From Pseudofrankia sp. DC12 (lineage in GTDB: Bacteria; Actinomycetota; Actinomycetes; Frankiales; Frankiaceae), in assembly GCF_000966285.1 (NCBI RefSeq), contig NZ_KQ031391.1, positions 6,572,430 through 6,636,429 on the forward strand: a DNA stretch of 64,000 nucleotides. Direction: 5' to 3'. Below, in pieces: positions 53,866 through 61,607 of this stretch. The stretch's first letter is position 1. The number at the start of each line of letters is the position of its first letter. Both the position numbers and the translations under genes were made by a program. The notes under the pieces are model-generated. The model worked only from the letters and a program-made list of their open reading frames with translations. It ran no database searches and was not told the origin of the DNA.

Positions 53866-54204
53866 CTCGGCTGCTCCCTCGCCACTATCGTCGGTTCCCC
53901 CCAGCCGGGGTTGCCCGGGCGCGGCCAGCCAGCCGGGGAAGTCGGCCGGCTGGGTCGTGCAGGCGCGCAAGAGGTAGTCCATCGAGTGCTGGTGCGCGCT
54001 GACCAGTCCCGGCAGCACGACGTGCCCGGTGAGGTCGACGGCCTCGTCCGCGTCGGGCCGCGGGTCGCCCGGTCCGCCGACGGCCGCGATCCGCCCGTCG
54101 CGCACGGCGACCCAGCCGCCGGCGATCGGCCCCTGGCCGGTCGCGGCGGGGTCGTCGTCCATGGTCACGACGGCGGCGGCGGAGTGCAGCAGGAGATCGG
54201 CCAT
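53866..54204 (-). pseudogene. Amidohydrolase (purine/s-triazine deaminase type) N-terminal remnant
   Basis: ATG 54204 opens MADLLLHSAAAVVTMDDDP and continues with GGWVAVRDGRIAAVGG and HVVLPGLVSAHQHSMDYLLR, including the metal HxH. This is the beta-sandwich and first barrel strand of guanine deaminase/TrzN-like amidohydrolases. After LAAPGQPRLGG it runs without a stop into the phosphoribosyltransferase gene. About three quarters of the enzyme are missing. Confidence 0.75.
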
Positions 54205-54420
54205 GACGGCCCGGACCCTACCTCGCCGAGATTTCGCCGCGGTGGCCCCGGACAGCGCCTCCCACGCCCCCACAATGCCGTCGGCGTGCCCGGACGGCCG
54301 CCGGTCCCGTCCCCGGCCGGCGCCGTCCGGGCACGCCCACGGACCGGGCCGGGCATTCGCGGGGATCGCGAGGGTCGCCCGGGGAACGGGCGGCCCTCGC
54401 GTCGAGCCCCGCCGCGTCGG

Positions 54421-54861
54421 TCAGGGGGTGTGGTCGGCGGGGCCGGACTTGACGGCCTCGACGAGCTGGCCGAGCTGCGACTCGGACAGCTGGCCGCAGG
54501 AGGCGAGGTCGGCCTCACTGATCATGCCGACGAGTCGGTGGTTCTCGATCACTGGCACCCTCTTGACCCGCTTCTCGCTCATGCGCGTCAGGACCTGGTC
54601 GAGGTTCGCGTCGGCATCGACGTAGAACGGGGTGCCCTGGGCGAGGGCGCTCGCCGGCGTCGTCGCCGGGTCGCCCCCGGTGGCCAGGCAGCGGATGACG
54701 ATGTCGCGGTCGGTGATGATGCCCTGCAGCCGGTCGTCCTCGCCGCAGATCGGCAGCGCGCCGACGCCGAGCTCCCGCATCTTGCGGGCGGCGTCGAGCA
54801 GCGTCTGCGTGGATCCGATGCAGGTGGCGTCCCGGTGCATGATGTCGCGTGCGGTGGTCAT
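54421..54861 (-). CDS. CBS-domain pair protein (hypoxic response protein 1-like)
   Basis: 146 residues made of two CBS domains (about 5-62 and 70-128): TARDIMHRDATCIGSTQTLLD, then GALPICGEDDRLQGIITDRDIVIR, followed by KRVPVIENHRLVGMISEADLA. Mycobacterial HRP1 has the same size and layout and is induced by low oxygen. Such proteins usually bind adenosine nucleotides. ATG 54861 follows GAGGAG by four bases. No DosR-type site was identified. Confidence 0.87.
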   Translation of the reverse strand: MTTARDIMHRDATCIGSTQTLLDAARKMRELGVGALPICGEDDRLQGIITDRDIVIRCLATGGDPATTPASALAQGTPFYVDADANLDQVLTRMSEKRVKRVPVIENHRLVGMISEADLASCGQLSESQLGQLVEAVKSGPADHTP

Positions 54862-55154
54862 GGCGCTCCTCGAATCGGCGGTCCAGCCGCTCGCTGACAG
54901 CCGGGGGCACGGGCAGTGACTGGCGGCGGCCGGAGCGGTGTTCGTTGGCGGGCGGTGACGGATGCGGGCGGGCCGCGATCTGCGCGCCACCGCCGGGTGC
55001 CGGCAGGCCGCTGTGGGACGTACCCGTCTGCCGGCCTACAAGCCGCGCGCGGTTCAGGCCGGCCCTGGTTGCCTGCTCCAGGACGCGTCGTCGACCTCAT
55101 GCAACAGGCGTGTCAACGGGACCGTCGCGCGATGCGGGATAACTATCACAGTAC

Positions 55155-55160
55155 TAAGAT
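55155..55160 (+). promoter_or_regulatory. -10 box for a leaderless transcript of the XRE gene
   Basis: TAAGAT fits the actinobacterial TAnnnT -10 consensus and ends seven bases before ATG 55168. The local sequence (about 55138-55160) is strikingly AT-rich. Transcription would start at the A of the start codon. Confidence 0.5.
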
Positions 55161-55167
55161 GTGCAGC

Positions 55168-55461
55168 ATGGTGCGGACACCGCTGACCAGCCACGAACGA
55201 GCGCGTGGGGAGCGGCTCGGGGCTCTGCTGCGGGCCGCGAGAGGCGAGCGCAGCATGGTGCGCGTCGCCGAGCTCGCTGGCGTGTCGGCCGAGACGATTC
55301 GCAAGATCGAGTCGGGTCGGATCCCGACGCCGGCGTTCTTCACGGTCGCCGCCCTCGGCGCCGTCCTCGGCATCTCCCTGGACGACATCGCCGCGGCCTG
55401 CGGCCATGCCGGCGATGTGGCCGACGCCCTGGACTACGTGGCGACGCGCATCTCGGCCTGA
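55168..55461 (+). CDS. XRE-family helix-turn-helix regulator
   Basis: 97 residues. The HTH_3 domain covers about 14-75: GERLGALLRAARGERSMVRV, AELAGVSAETIRKIESGRIP (recognition helix) and FFTVAALGAVLGISLDDIAAAC. The remainder is a short helix. There is no ribosome site before ATG 55168, and a -10 box ends seven bases upstream, so the message is probably leaderless. An in-frame ATG at 55159 overlaps the -10 box and is unlikely. Target unknown. Confidence 0.83.
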   Translation: MVRTPLTSHERARGERLGALLRAARGERSMVRVAELAGVSAETIRKIESGRIPTPAFFTVAALGAVLGISLDDIAAACGHAGDVADALDYVATRISA

Positions 55462-55545
55462 CCGCGCCCGCGAGCCTGCCGGCCGCGGGGCAGTCAGCCA
55501 GCCGGGGCCGGCGGCTCGCCGCCCGCGGGCGCCAGGCTGGTGACG

Positions 55546-55740
55546 CTAGGTCGGCAGGTAGCCGGGCAGGCTGCCCGGGCGCCGGCGGCGGCGCAGGACG
55601 ACCCGCCGGGAGCCGTCGGGGAACAGGCGCAGCCACTCCAGCTCCCAGTCGCCGAACTCGGCGTGCATGGCCAGGACCTGCTGCGCGGTCCGGCGGTCCG
55701 TGCCCGCCGGCAGGTACAGCCGCTGGTACTCCAGATCCAT
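55546..55740 (-). CDS. DUF5703 small protein
   Basis: 64 residues. It matches DUF5703 from actinobacteria: LEYQRLYLPAGTDRRTAQQV, LAMHAEFGDWELEWLRLFPDG, then a basic RRVVLRRRRRP strand. ATG 55740 is favoured over 55746 because GGAGG lies six bases upstream of it. Function is unknown. The 315 bp between this gene's start and the end of the next glycosyltransferase gene (55741-56055) contain nothing recognised. Confidence 0.78.
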   Translation of the reverse strand: MDLEYQRLYLPAGTDRRTAQQVLAMHAEFGDWELEWLRLFPDGSRRVVLRRRRRPGSLPGYLPT

Positions 55741-56055
55741 CCGCATCCTCCGTGGAGAAAGGACGCCTCCAGGCGAGGCCGCGTCCTTGCCGGCCACCCA
55801 CCGGGCCGCGGGGCCGCGGGGCCTGAAAACCGACCGGCGGGGTAGCCGGTGTCGACACGGTAACGGCCAGGTAGCCCACCGGGATGCGTTTCGGGTGCAC
55901 TTGACGGTCCGGTGACGCGTCCCACGGCGCGGTGTCGGTCCAGCCTGGCGGCCCGGTCACGGCCTGTCGCACCGCGAGCCGCGCCCGGCGCCGGCCGCGC
56001 CGCGACGACGCCGCGCGGGCCCCGGGCCGGCGCGCCCGGCCGGCCTACTCGCTCG

Positions 56056-57306
56056 TTACGGGACGTACGACAGCGTGAAGGCGAGGGTCGCGTAGACGGT
56101 CATCGTCGCGGTCGACGCGGTCAGGACGAGCGGCCAGACGGTCCGCTGGCCGGTGACGAGAGCCGCGACGAACAGGAACGGGAACGCGCCGAGCAGGTAA
56201 CGCTCGGTGGAGTCCAGGTTCGAGCCGGTCAGCACGGTCAGCAGGATCAGCCCGCACCACGCCGTGTAGCTGGCCGGCAGCCGCCGGGCCATCACCACCA
56301 GGCCGGCGATCGCCAGCAGCAGCCACGGCACGTGCAGGGACGTGCCGACGTTGCCGTGCAGCGCGCCGGTGGCAGCGTGCCAGACGACGGACACCGGGTT
56401 GCCGGTCGCGCCGTGGCGGGCCGCGTCGCGTTGCATGGTCAGCGGTGCGAGCCCGTCATGGTAGGTGGCGGCCGACCAGGCCAGGTAGATCCCCGCGCCG
56501 GCCGCGGGGGCGACGACGGCGGCCAGCCGGGCGAGCCAGCCGCGCGGCCCGGTTCCACGGGCGCCGCGCGCGGCCTCGATCGCCATCGGCGCCACCAGCA
56601 GCAGGCCGAGCGGCCGGCACAGACCGCTCAGCAGGCCGGCGACGGCGGCGAGCCCGAACCGCCCGCTACGGGCGGCGAGGAAGGCCCCGACGGAGAGCGT
56701 CAGCGCGAGCGCCTCGGCGTAGCCCATCACGAGGACGAACGCGGGCGGCGCCAGCGCGGACAGCCAGATCACCCGGCGGACCGCCGCGTCGTCGAAGCCC
56801 TCCTGGCCGGCGAGGCGCGCGAGCAGCACGGTGAACACGAATGCCAGCGCGTTCACCAGCAGCAGCAGGAGCACGCCCTGGTGTCCCACGATGGCCCCCA
56901 GCGCCCGCACGACCATGGGCAGCAGGGGGAAGAACCGGCGGCTCTCCTCACCTGCGCCGCCGTAGCCGTGGGTCGCGATCTCCTGGTACCAGCCGGCGTC
57001 CCAGCCGAGCAGGCCGGTGTGCTTGAGCACGCCGTGGTTGTCGGCGACCGAGCCGACCAGGAAGTGCACCAGCCCGAGCGCGGCGGCGACGACGATCCGC
57101 CCGCCGACCCACGCCGCGGCCGCTTCCCGCAGGTACCAGCGGGCCGCGAACCCACCGTCCGGCCCGGGACCGCTCAGGTCCTGGCGCCGCAGCCCGCCAG
57201 CGCCGTCCGGCGGGCCGTCCGGCGCGCCGACCGCGGTGTCGGTGTCGTCGACGGCTCGGCGGGCCGCCCGGTGTGCCCCCGGCTGCCCCGTCCGCAGCTG
57301 CGGCAT
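56056..57306 (-). CDS. PIG-V-like mannosyltransferase (GT-C membrane protein)
   Basis: 416 residues with about nine hydrophobic segments after a Pro/Gly-rich cytoplasmic start. The first extracytoplasmic loop has LLGWDAGWYQEIATHGYG (about 82-100), the WD-x-GWY-x2-IA motif of PIG-V/GPI mannosyltransferase 2-like proteins with the probable catalytic Asp. A later block is SGLCRPLGLLLVAPMAIEA. Such enzymes use polyprenyl-phosphate sugars to modify lipids or proteins outside the membrane. ATG 57306 overlaps the stop of the upstream GT39-type gene (TAATG), so the two are coupled. Confidence 0.8.
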   Translation of the reverse strand: MPQLRTGQPGAHRAARRAVDDTDTAVGAPDGPPDGAGGLRRQDLSGPGPDGGFAARWYLREAAAAWVGGRIVVAAALGLVHFLVGSVADNHGVLKHTGLLGWDAGWYQEIATHGYGGAGEESRRFFPLLPMVVRALGAIVGHQGVLLLLLVNALAFVFTVLLARLAGQEGFDDAAVRRVIWLSALAPPAFVLVMGYAEALALTLSVGAFLAARSGRFGLAAVAGLLSGLCRPLGLLLVAPMAIEAARGARGTGPRGWLARLAAVVAPAAGAGIYLAWSAATYHDGLAPLTMQRDAARHGATGNPVSVVWHAATGALHGNVGTSLHVPWLLLAIAGLVVMARRLPASYTAWCGLILLTVLTGSNLDSTERYLLGAFPFLFVAALVTGQRTVWPLVLTASTATMTVYATLAFTLSYVP

Positions 57307-59129
57307 TACGGCTGGTACCGCACGAGCTGGTAGTTCTCGTAGACCTTCGCCGGCTCGCCCTGCTCCATCTCCAGGTTCGCCTTCGGCCGCAGGCTGCGCA
57401 GCTCCTCCTGGATGCTCAGGCACAGCGTCTCGTACGTCCGGTAGCTGCCCGAGTCGGCCAGGAAGATCTGGTGGTTCGGGCCCGCCTCGGCGACGGCCCG
57501 CTTCGCGAGGGCGATGGGGTCGGCGGCCTTGTTGCGCTGCGCGTAGTCGACCCAGTTGACCCGGTCCGGCGGTGCCCATGTCGGGATCAGGTGGGCCTTC
57601 AGCCCGGCCGGGATGGTGCGGGCCAGGCCTGGGCCGAGCTGGTCGGGGCAGACGAGCAGCACGTCGCCCGGCCTGGCGTCGAGCCGCAGGTGTGCCGCGG
57701 CCTCGCTCGCCTGGGTGCGTTGCATCCTGACGTCGCTGAAGCCGCCGAGGACGCCGGCCAGCGCGCAGATCACCACGGTGACCCGGAAGAACCGCTCGCT
57801 GCGCACGACCGTCGCGCCCAGGCCGATCACCAGCAGGAACGGGACGAACGCCGTCGCGGTGTACCGGTCGGCCCAGGCGTTGCCGACGACCTGCCCAGCG
57901 GTGACGGCGACGAACAGGGTGCCCGTCGAGAGGAAGAACAGTGTCCGGGCCGGCTCGGAGCCCTTCAGGTCGAACAGCACGAACCGCCCGCCGAGCCCGC
58001 GCCCCGCGATGCCGAGCGCCACCAGGCAGGTGACGAACAGCAGCAGGATCCGCCCGACCGTCGACGGGCCGCCGGCCCACTGCCCGTAGGCGTGCGAGAT
58101 CGCCGCGTAGCTCGCGGGCTCGCCCCACGGGGTGCCGGTGTGCTTCGACTGGAAGCGGAACTCCCCGAGCCACGGCGAGAAGACGATCGCGCCGCCGACG
58201 ATGCCGGCGAGCGCGGTGAACGCGCCACGGCGGCCGCCGGCCGGGAACCGCGGCCGGCGGCCGGCGGCGGCGTCGCGGGCGGCGCCGGCGAGCGCCGAGT
58301 GCCGCGCGGCGCGGGCCCCCGCGTCGGGCGGGCCGACGGCGACGAGGAGGTTCGGGTCGGTGGGCAGCCCGGTGAGCTCCAGCGCGTCGGCGACGGCGTC
58401 CGCGGTCGCCTCGTCGACGCCCGGCCCGCCCGCGGCGGCGCGCGCCGCGTTGGCCCGGTCGGCGCGGAACAGGAACGGCGGGCGCCACCACAGCAGGACC
58501 AGCCAGCCGCCGACCGTGAGCAGCAGGTACAGGCACCAGTAGTGGGTCAGCGCCAGGCCGCCGGCGCACAGGGAGACGTACACGGCGGAGAGCACCGACG
58601 GCCTGCGCAGCGCCCGCTCGACGGCCAGGCCGCCCAGCGTGGTCAGCAGCACGATCAGGCTGTACATCCGGGTCTCGGTCGCGAACCGCAGCGCGAACGG
58701 CGAGGTGATGTACAGCACGACCGAGACCTGCGCCGCCCTGGTCCCGACGAGGCGGCGGCCGAGCAGGTAGAGCGGCCCGGCGGCGGCCAGGTTGAACAGC
58801 GCGGACAGCGTCCGCACCGCCACGTTGCCGGTGCCGAACGCGCCGACCCAGAAATGCAGGAACAGGTAGTAGAGCGGCGGGGAGCCGTCCTCGCGCAGGC
58901 CGGTGAACATCGTCGGCCCGTGGCCGGTCAGCGGCAGCTTCGCGATCGCGACGCTCTGCGCCTCGTCGAGCCACAGGTCCTGGCCGGCGGAGAACCGCAC
59001 GAGCACGGCGGCGGCCAGGATGACGAGCATCACGGCCTGGAAGATCCGGTCCGCCCGGGTGGGGCGCCTGTCCGGCGTGTCGACCGGCTCGGGGATGCGC
59101 TCCGCCGGCCGGACCGCGACGTCCGTCAC
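57306..59129 (-). CDS. GT39/ArnT-like polytopic glycosyltransferase
   Basis: 607 residues from GTG 59129. The first loop contains LWLDEAQSVAIAKLP (about 52-66; the acidic DE pair is typical of GT-C catalytic loops) and EDGSPPLYYLFLHFW. About ten hydrophobic segments follow, with an extra Ala/Gly-rich loop near 225-300. The C-terminal soluble part (about 485-607) has DVLLVCPDQLGPGLARTIPAG and is shared with the gene at 61608-63551, so the two are paralogues. It transfers a sugar from a polyprenyl-phosphate donor to an extracytoplasmic acceptor. The 600 bp upstream (59130-59729) hold the divergent promoters, with no gene seen. Confidence 0.82.
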   Translation of the reverse strand: MTDVAVRPAERIPEPVDTPDRRPTRADRIFQAVMLVILAAAVLVRFSAGQDLWLDEAQSVAIAKLPLTGHGPTMFTGLREDGSPPLYYLFLHFWVGAFGTGNVAVRTLSALFNLAAAGPLYLLGRRLVGTRAAQVSVVLYITSPFALRFATETRMYSLIVLLTTLGGLAVERALRRPSVLSAVYVSLCAGGLALTHYWCLYLLLTVGGWLVLLWWRPPFLFRADRANAARAAAGGPGVDEATADAVADALELTGLPTDPNLLVAVGPPDAGARAARHSALAGAARDAAAGRRPRFPAGGRRGAFTALAGIVGGAIVFSPWLGEFRFQSKHTGTPWGEPASYAAISHAYGQWAGGPSTVGRILLLFVTCLVALGIAGRGLGGRFVLFDLKGSEPARTLFFLSTGTLFVAVTAGQVVGNAWADRYTATAFVPFLLVIGLGATVVRSERFFRVTVVICALAGVLGGFSDVRMQRTQASEAAAHLRLDARPGDVLLVCPDQLGPGLARTIPAGLKAHLIPTWAPPDRVNWVDYAQRNKAADPIALAKRAVAEAGPNHQIFLADSGSYRTYETLCLSIQEELRSLRPKANLEMEQGEPAKVYENYQLVRYQP

Positions 59130-59729
59130 GGTCTGTCCTCTCCGTCCCTGTCCGTCGGGGGCGTGCGCCACCCGACGCTCCTGCTCGCCGCCACCGGCCG
59201 TGGCCGCCGCGGCGATGCTTGCCGCGGCCACCTCCGGCGGCCGCCCGGCGGCACCGGAGTGCTCGATCCCACCGTTGGCGCGGGTGGCGCCGGTACTGCC
59301 GGCCGCACCACCGGCCTGGCCGGCGGTCCGGGTGCCGCTGGTGGCGTCACCCGTCGGGCCGCGCCGCTGGTCCTGCCGAGTCACTGGTCCCGCCAGTTCG
59401 CTGGTGCCGACGGCGTCCCACAGCGGCCCGCGTCCCCCCGAAGCGCCGCCACGTCCTACGCCGTCGGTTCCGAGGGCAGGGCGCGTTGGCGCGACCGGTC
59501 GAAGGCCGGTGTGCGCGCCCAGTCTCGCATGCGTCGCCAACCCGACACGGCCGGCCCCTGCCTCGCCGGGCCGGCGCGCAGCCCTTCCGTACCAGTCGTG
59601 ATCGGCCCGTAGCGTCAGGTGGGTCCGTCGACGCCACGGGCGGCAGCCAGACCGGGGGCCGGATGCGGCGGCGGTGTGGCGGGACGCCCGGTCGCGGCCG
59701 GTTCCGCCCGGGTCTGGCATGGTGCCGTC

Positions 59730-61349
59730 ATGGCCACTCCTGTCCCCGATGCGCGCGTCGTCACCCTCGGTGCGGCCGCCATCCTCGGGGCCGATCCGGC
59801 CGTGCCAGGGGCGCGACTGGCGACGGAGCCGGGGACGCTGGCGGCGCAGCCGGCCGCGGCCGCGGCGGCGCCACCGGCCGCGGAGCCGTCCGGGACGGTG
59901 GCCGCGCGGGTCGCCGGGCTGCTGGCCGGCTGGTCCGCGCTGTCGGTCGGGATCGCGGCGAAGGACGGCCGGTACGGCGGCTACGCGATGGCCGCGGTTC
60001 TCGCCGGCTGGGCCCTCGTCGCGGTCACCGTGGCGATGCTCGCCGGCAACGGCTCGGCGGCGAGCTTTCTCGGCCGGCCGGTGCGGCTGGCCGCCCGGCG
60101 CATCGGCCGCCCGACACGATGGCTGTCGTGGCGGGTCACCTGGGTCGCGCTGGCCCTGCTGATCGGCCTCGGCCCGCCGCTGCGCCATCCGCACTACTAC
60201 GGCTCGGGCGCCTTCGTCGGCGTCGCCAAGTGGCTGCAGATCACGGCCGGCCTGCTCGCGGCCGCCGGGGTGCTCGCGGCGCTGGCCGGCCCCAGCCGCC
60301 CGGCCAGCCGGGCGGCGGCGTGCGTGTCGGCGGCGCTGCGCGGCCGACGGGCATTCCTCGCCGTGCTGCTGCTGGCGACCGGCGCCGGGGTCGCGACGGT
60401 GCTCGCCGCTCCCGACCCACAGATCGACGTCTTCCACCTGCTGCAGGAGTCCTCCGCCGGCCTCGGCGACGGCGTGAACATGTACCACCAGGTGTGGGCC
60501 ACCGGCCGGCCCGGTGACCTGCACGGCGGGCTGACCGACGTCTACCCGTACCTCCCGGCCACCTCGATCCTCCTGGCGCCGTTCCGGCTGCTGTTCGGTG
60601 ACGTCCGCTACGGCCTGCTGGCGGCGCTGGTCGTCGCCGTCTGCGCGGTCCGGGCGCTCGCGCCCCGAGCCGCGGCGGCGCCCTGGATGCCGGTGTTGCC
60701 GCTGCTCGTGCTGGTCTTCCCGTCGTACTGCTACGCGCTGGAGCAGTCGTGGACGGAGCCGCTGCTGGTCGGCTGCCTCGCGGTGATGGTGTGGGCGGCC
60801 TGCGCCGGCCGGGGAGCCGTCCCTGTCGTCGCGTTCGCGGTCGCGCTGGCGACCAAGCAGCACGTCGCCCTGCTCGTCCCGGTGGCCGCGGCGTGGCCGG
60901 CGTTCGGGCCACGTCGGGCGGCCGCCGCCTGTGCCCTGGGCGGCGCGATCGTCGCGCCGTGGGTGCTCGACGACCCACGCGCGTTCTTCCACGACGCCGT
61001 CCGCGCGAACCTCGACTACCCGGTGCTCGACCACTCGCTGTCGGTGCCGGGCTGGGCCGCCCACTTCGGCGTCCACGTCGGCTTCGGGGTGACCGCCGTG
61101 GCCCTCGCGGCCGCCTATCTGCTGGCCTGGCGGGCCCGCGGCGACGCCACCGGCTTCGCGGCCGGCGGCGCGCTGGTGCTGCTGACGATGGTCGAGCTGA
61201 ACAAGCAGTCGTTCTTCAACCACTACACGCTGCCGATGGCCCTGCTCGTCCTCGCCGTCGCGACGACGCTGCGCCCGGCGCCCGACCCGGCCGCGATCCC
61301 CAGCCCACTCCCGCACCAGGCCACGGGCGACCCGGCAACCACGGCGTAG
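59730..61349 (+). CDS. GT87/DUF2029-like polytopic glycosyltransferase
   Basis: 539 residues with about twelve hydrophobic segments. The first large loop has APDPQIDVFHLLQESSAGLGDGVNMY (about 228-253; Asp-rich, as at GT-C active sites), then GGLTDVYPYLPATSILLAPF. Later blocks are YALEQSWTEPLLVG and LATKQHVALLVP. Relatives are alpha-mannosyl- or arabinosyl-type transferases of actinobacterial cell-envelope glycans. ATG 59730 is chosen; the first 60 residues are Ala-rich and may be cytoplasmic. It converges with the next glycosyltransferase gene at a hairpin terminator. Confidence 0.78.
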   Translation: MATPVPDARVVTLGAAAILGADPAVPGARLATEPGTLAAQPAAAAAAPPAAEPSGTVAARVAGLLAGWSALSVGIAAKDGRYGGYAMAAVLAGWALVAVTVAMLAGNGSAASFLGRPVRLAARRIGRPTRWLSWRVTWVALALLIGLGPPLRHPHYYGSGAFVGVAKWLQITAGLLAAAGVLAALAGPSRPASRAAACVSAALRGRRAFLAVLLLATGAGVATVLAAPDPQIDVFHLLQESSAGLGDGVNMYHQVWATGRPGDLHGGLTDVYPYLPATSILLAPFRLLFGDVRYGLLAALVVAVCAVRALAPRAAAAPWMPVLPLLVLVFPSYCYALEQSWTEPLLVGCLAVMVWAACAGRGAVPVVAFAVALATKQHVALLVPVAAAWPAFGPRRAAAACALGGAIVAPWVLDDPRAFFHDAVRANLDYPVLDHSLSVPGWAAHFGVHVGFGVTAVALAAAYLLAWRARGDATGFAAGGALVLLTMVELNKQSFFNHYTLPMALLVLAVATTLRPAPDPAAIPSPLPHQATGDPATTA

Positions 61350-61533
61350 GCGCAGCCCCCGCAGCGCGGGAGCCGCTCACTCGTACATCATGGTGGCGGT
61401 CACGGCGCACTTGGTGACCACCACGGCTGCCCGGGTGCCTGCCGATCTGGGTGCGGTGGGTGGTGGCCAGAGGTCCTGACGCTGGATGGGTGTTGCCTCG
61501 TAGGTCGCCATCGCCCCAGATCCAGGTTGGTGA

Positions 61534-61600
61534 GGGCGCTCAGCGCCCGAACCGGCTGGTTGGCCCGCGGGCGCTCAGCGCCCGTTCGGGCCAACCAGCC
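61534..61600. terminator. Nested hairpin terminator between convergent glycosyltransferase genes
   Basis: Two identical 15-bp palindromes GGGCGC-TCA-GCGCCC occur at 61534-61548 and 61569-61583. The second forms the loop of a larger perfect 14-bp stem (GGCTGGTTGGCCCG 61554-61567 with CGGGCCAACCAGCC 61587-61600). It ends eight bases before the stop of the minus-strand gene and serves both directions. Confidence 0.75.
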
Positions 61601-61607
61601 CTCGGGG

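Noticed and set aside
59130-59729. Continuation of the GT39-type gene upstream of GTG 59129
   Set aside because: The frame is open, but the residues are Thr/Gly/Arg-rich and non-conserved. Conserved GT-C sequence begins only after 59129.
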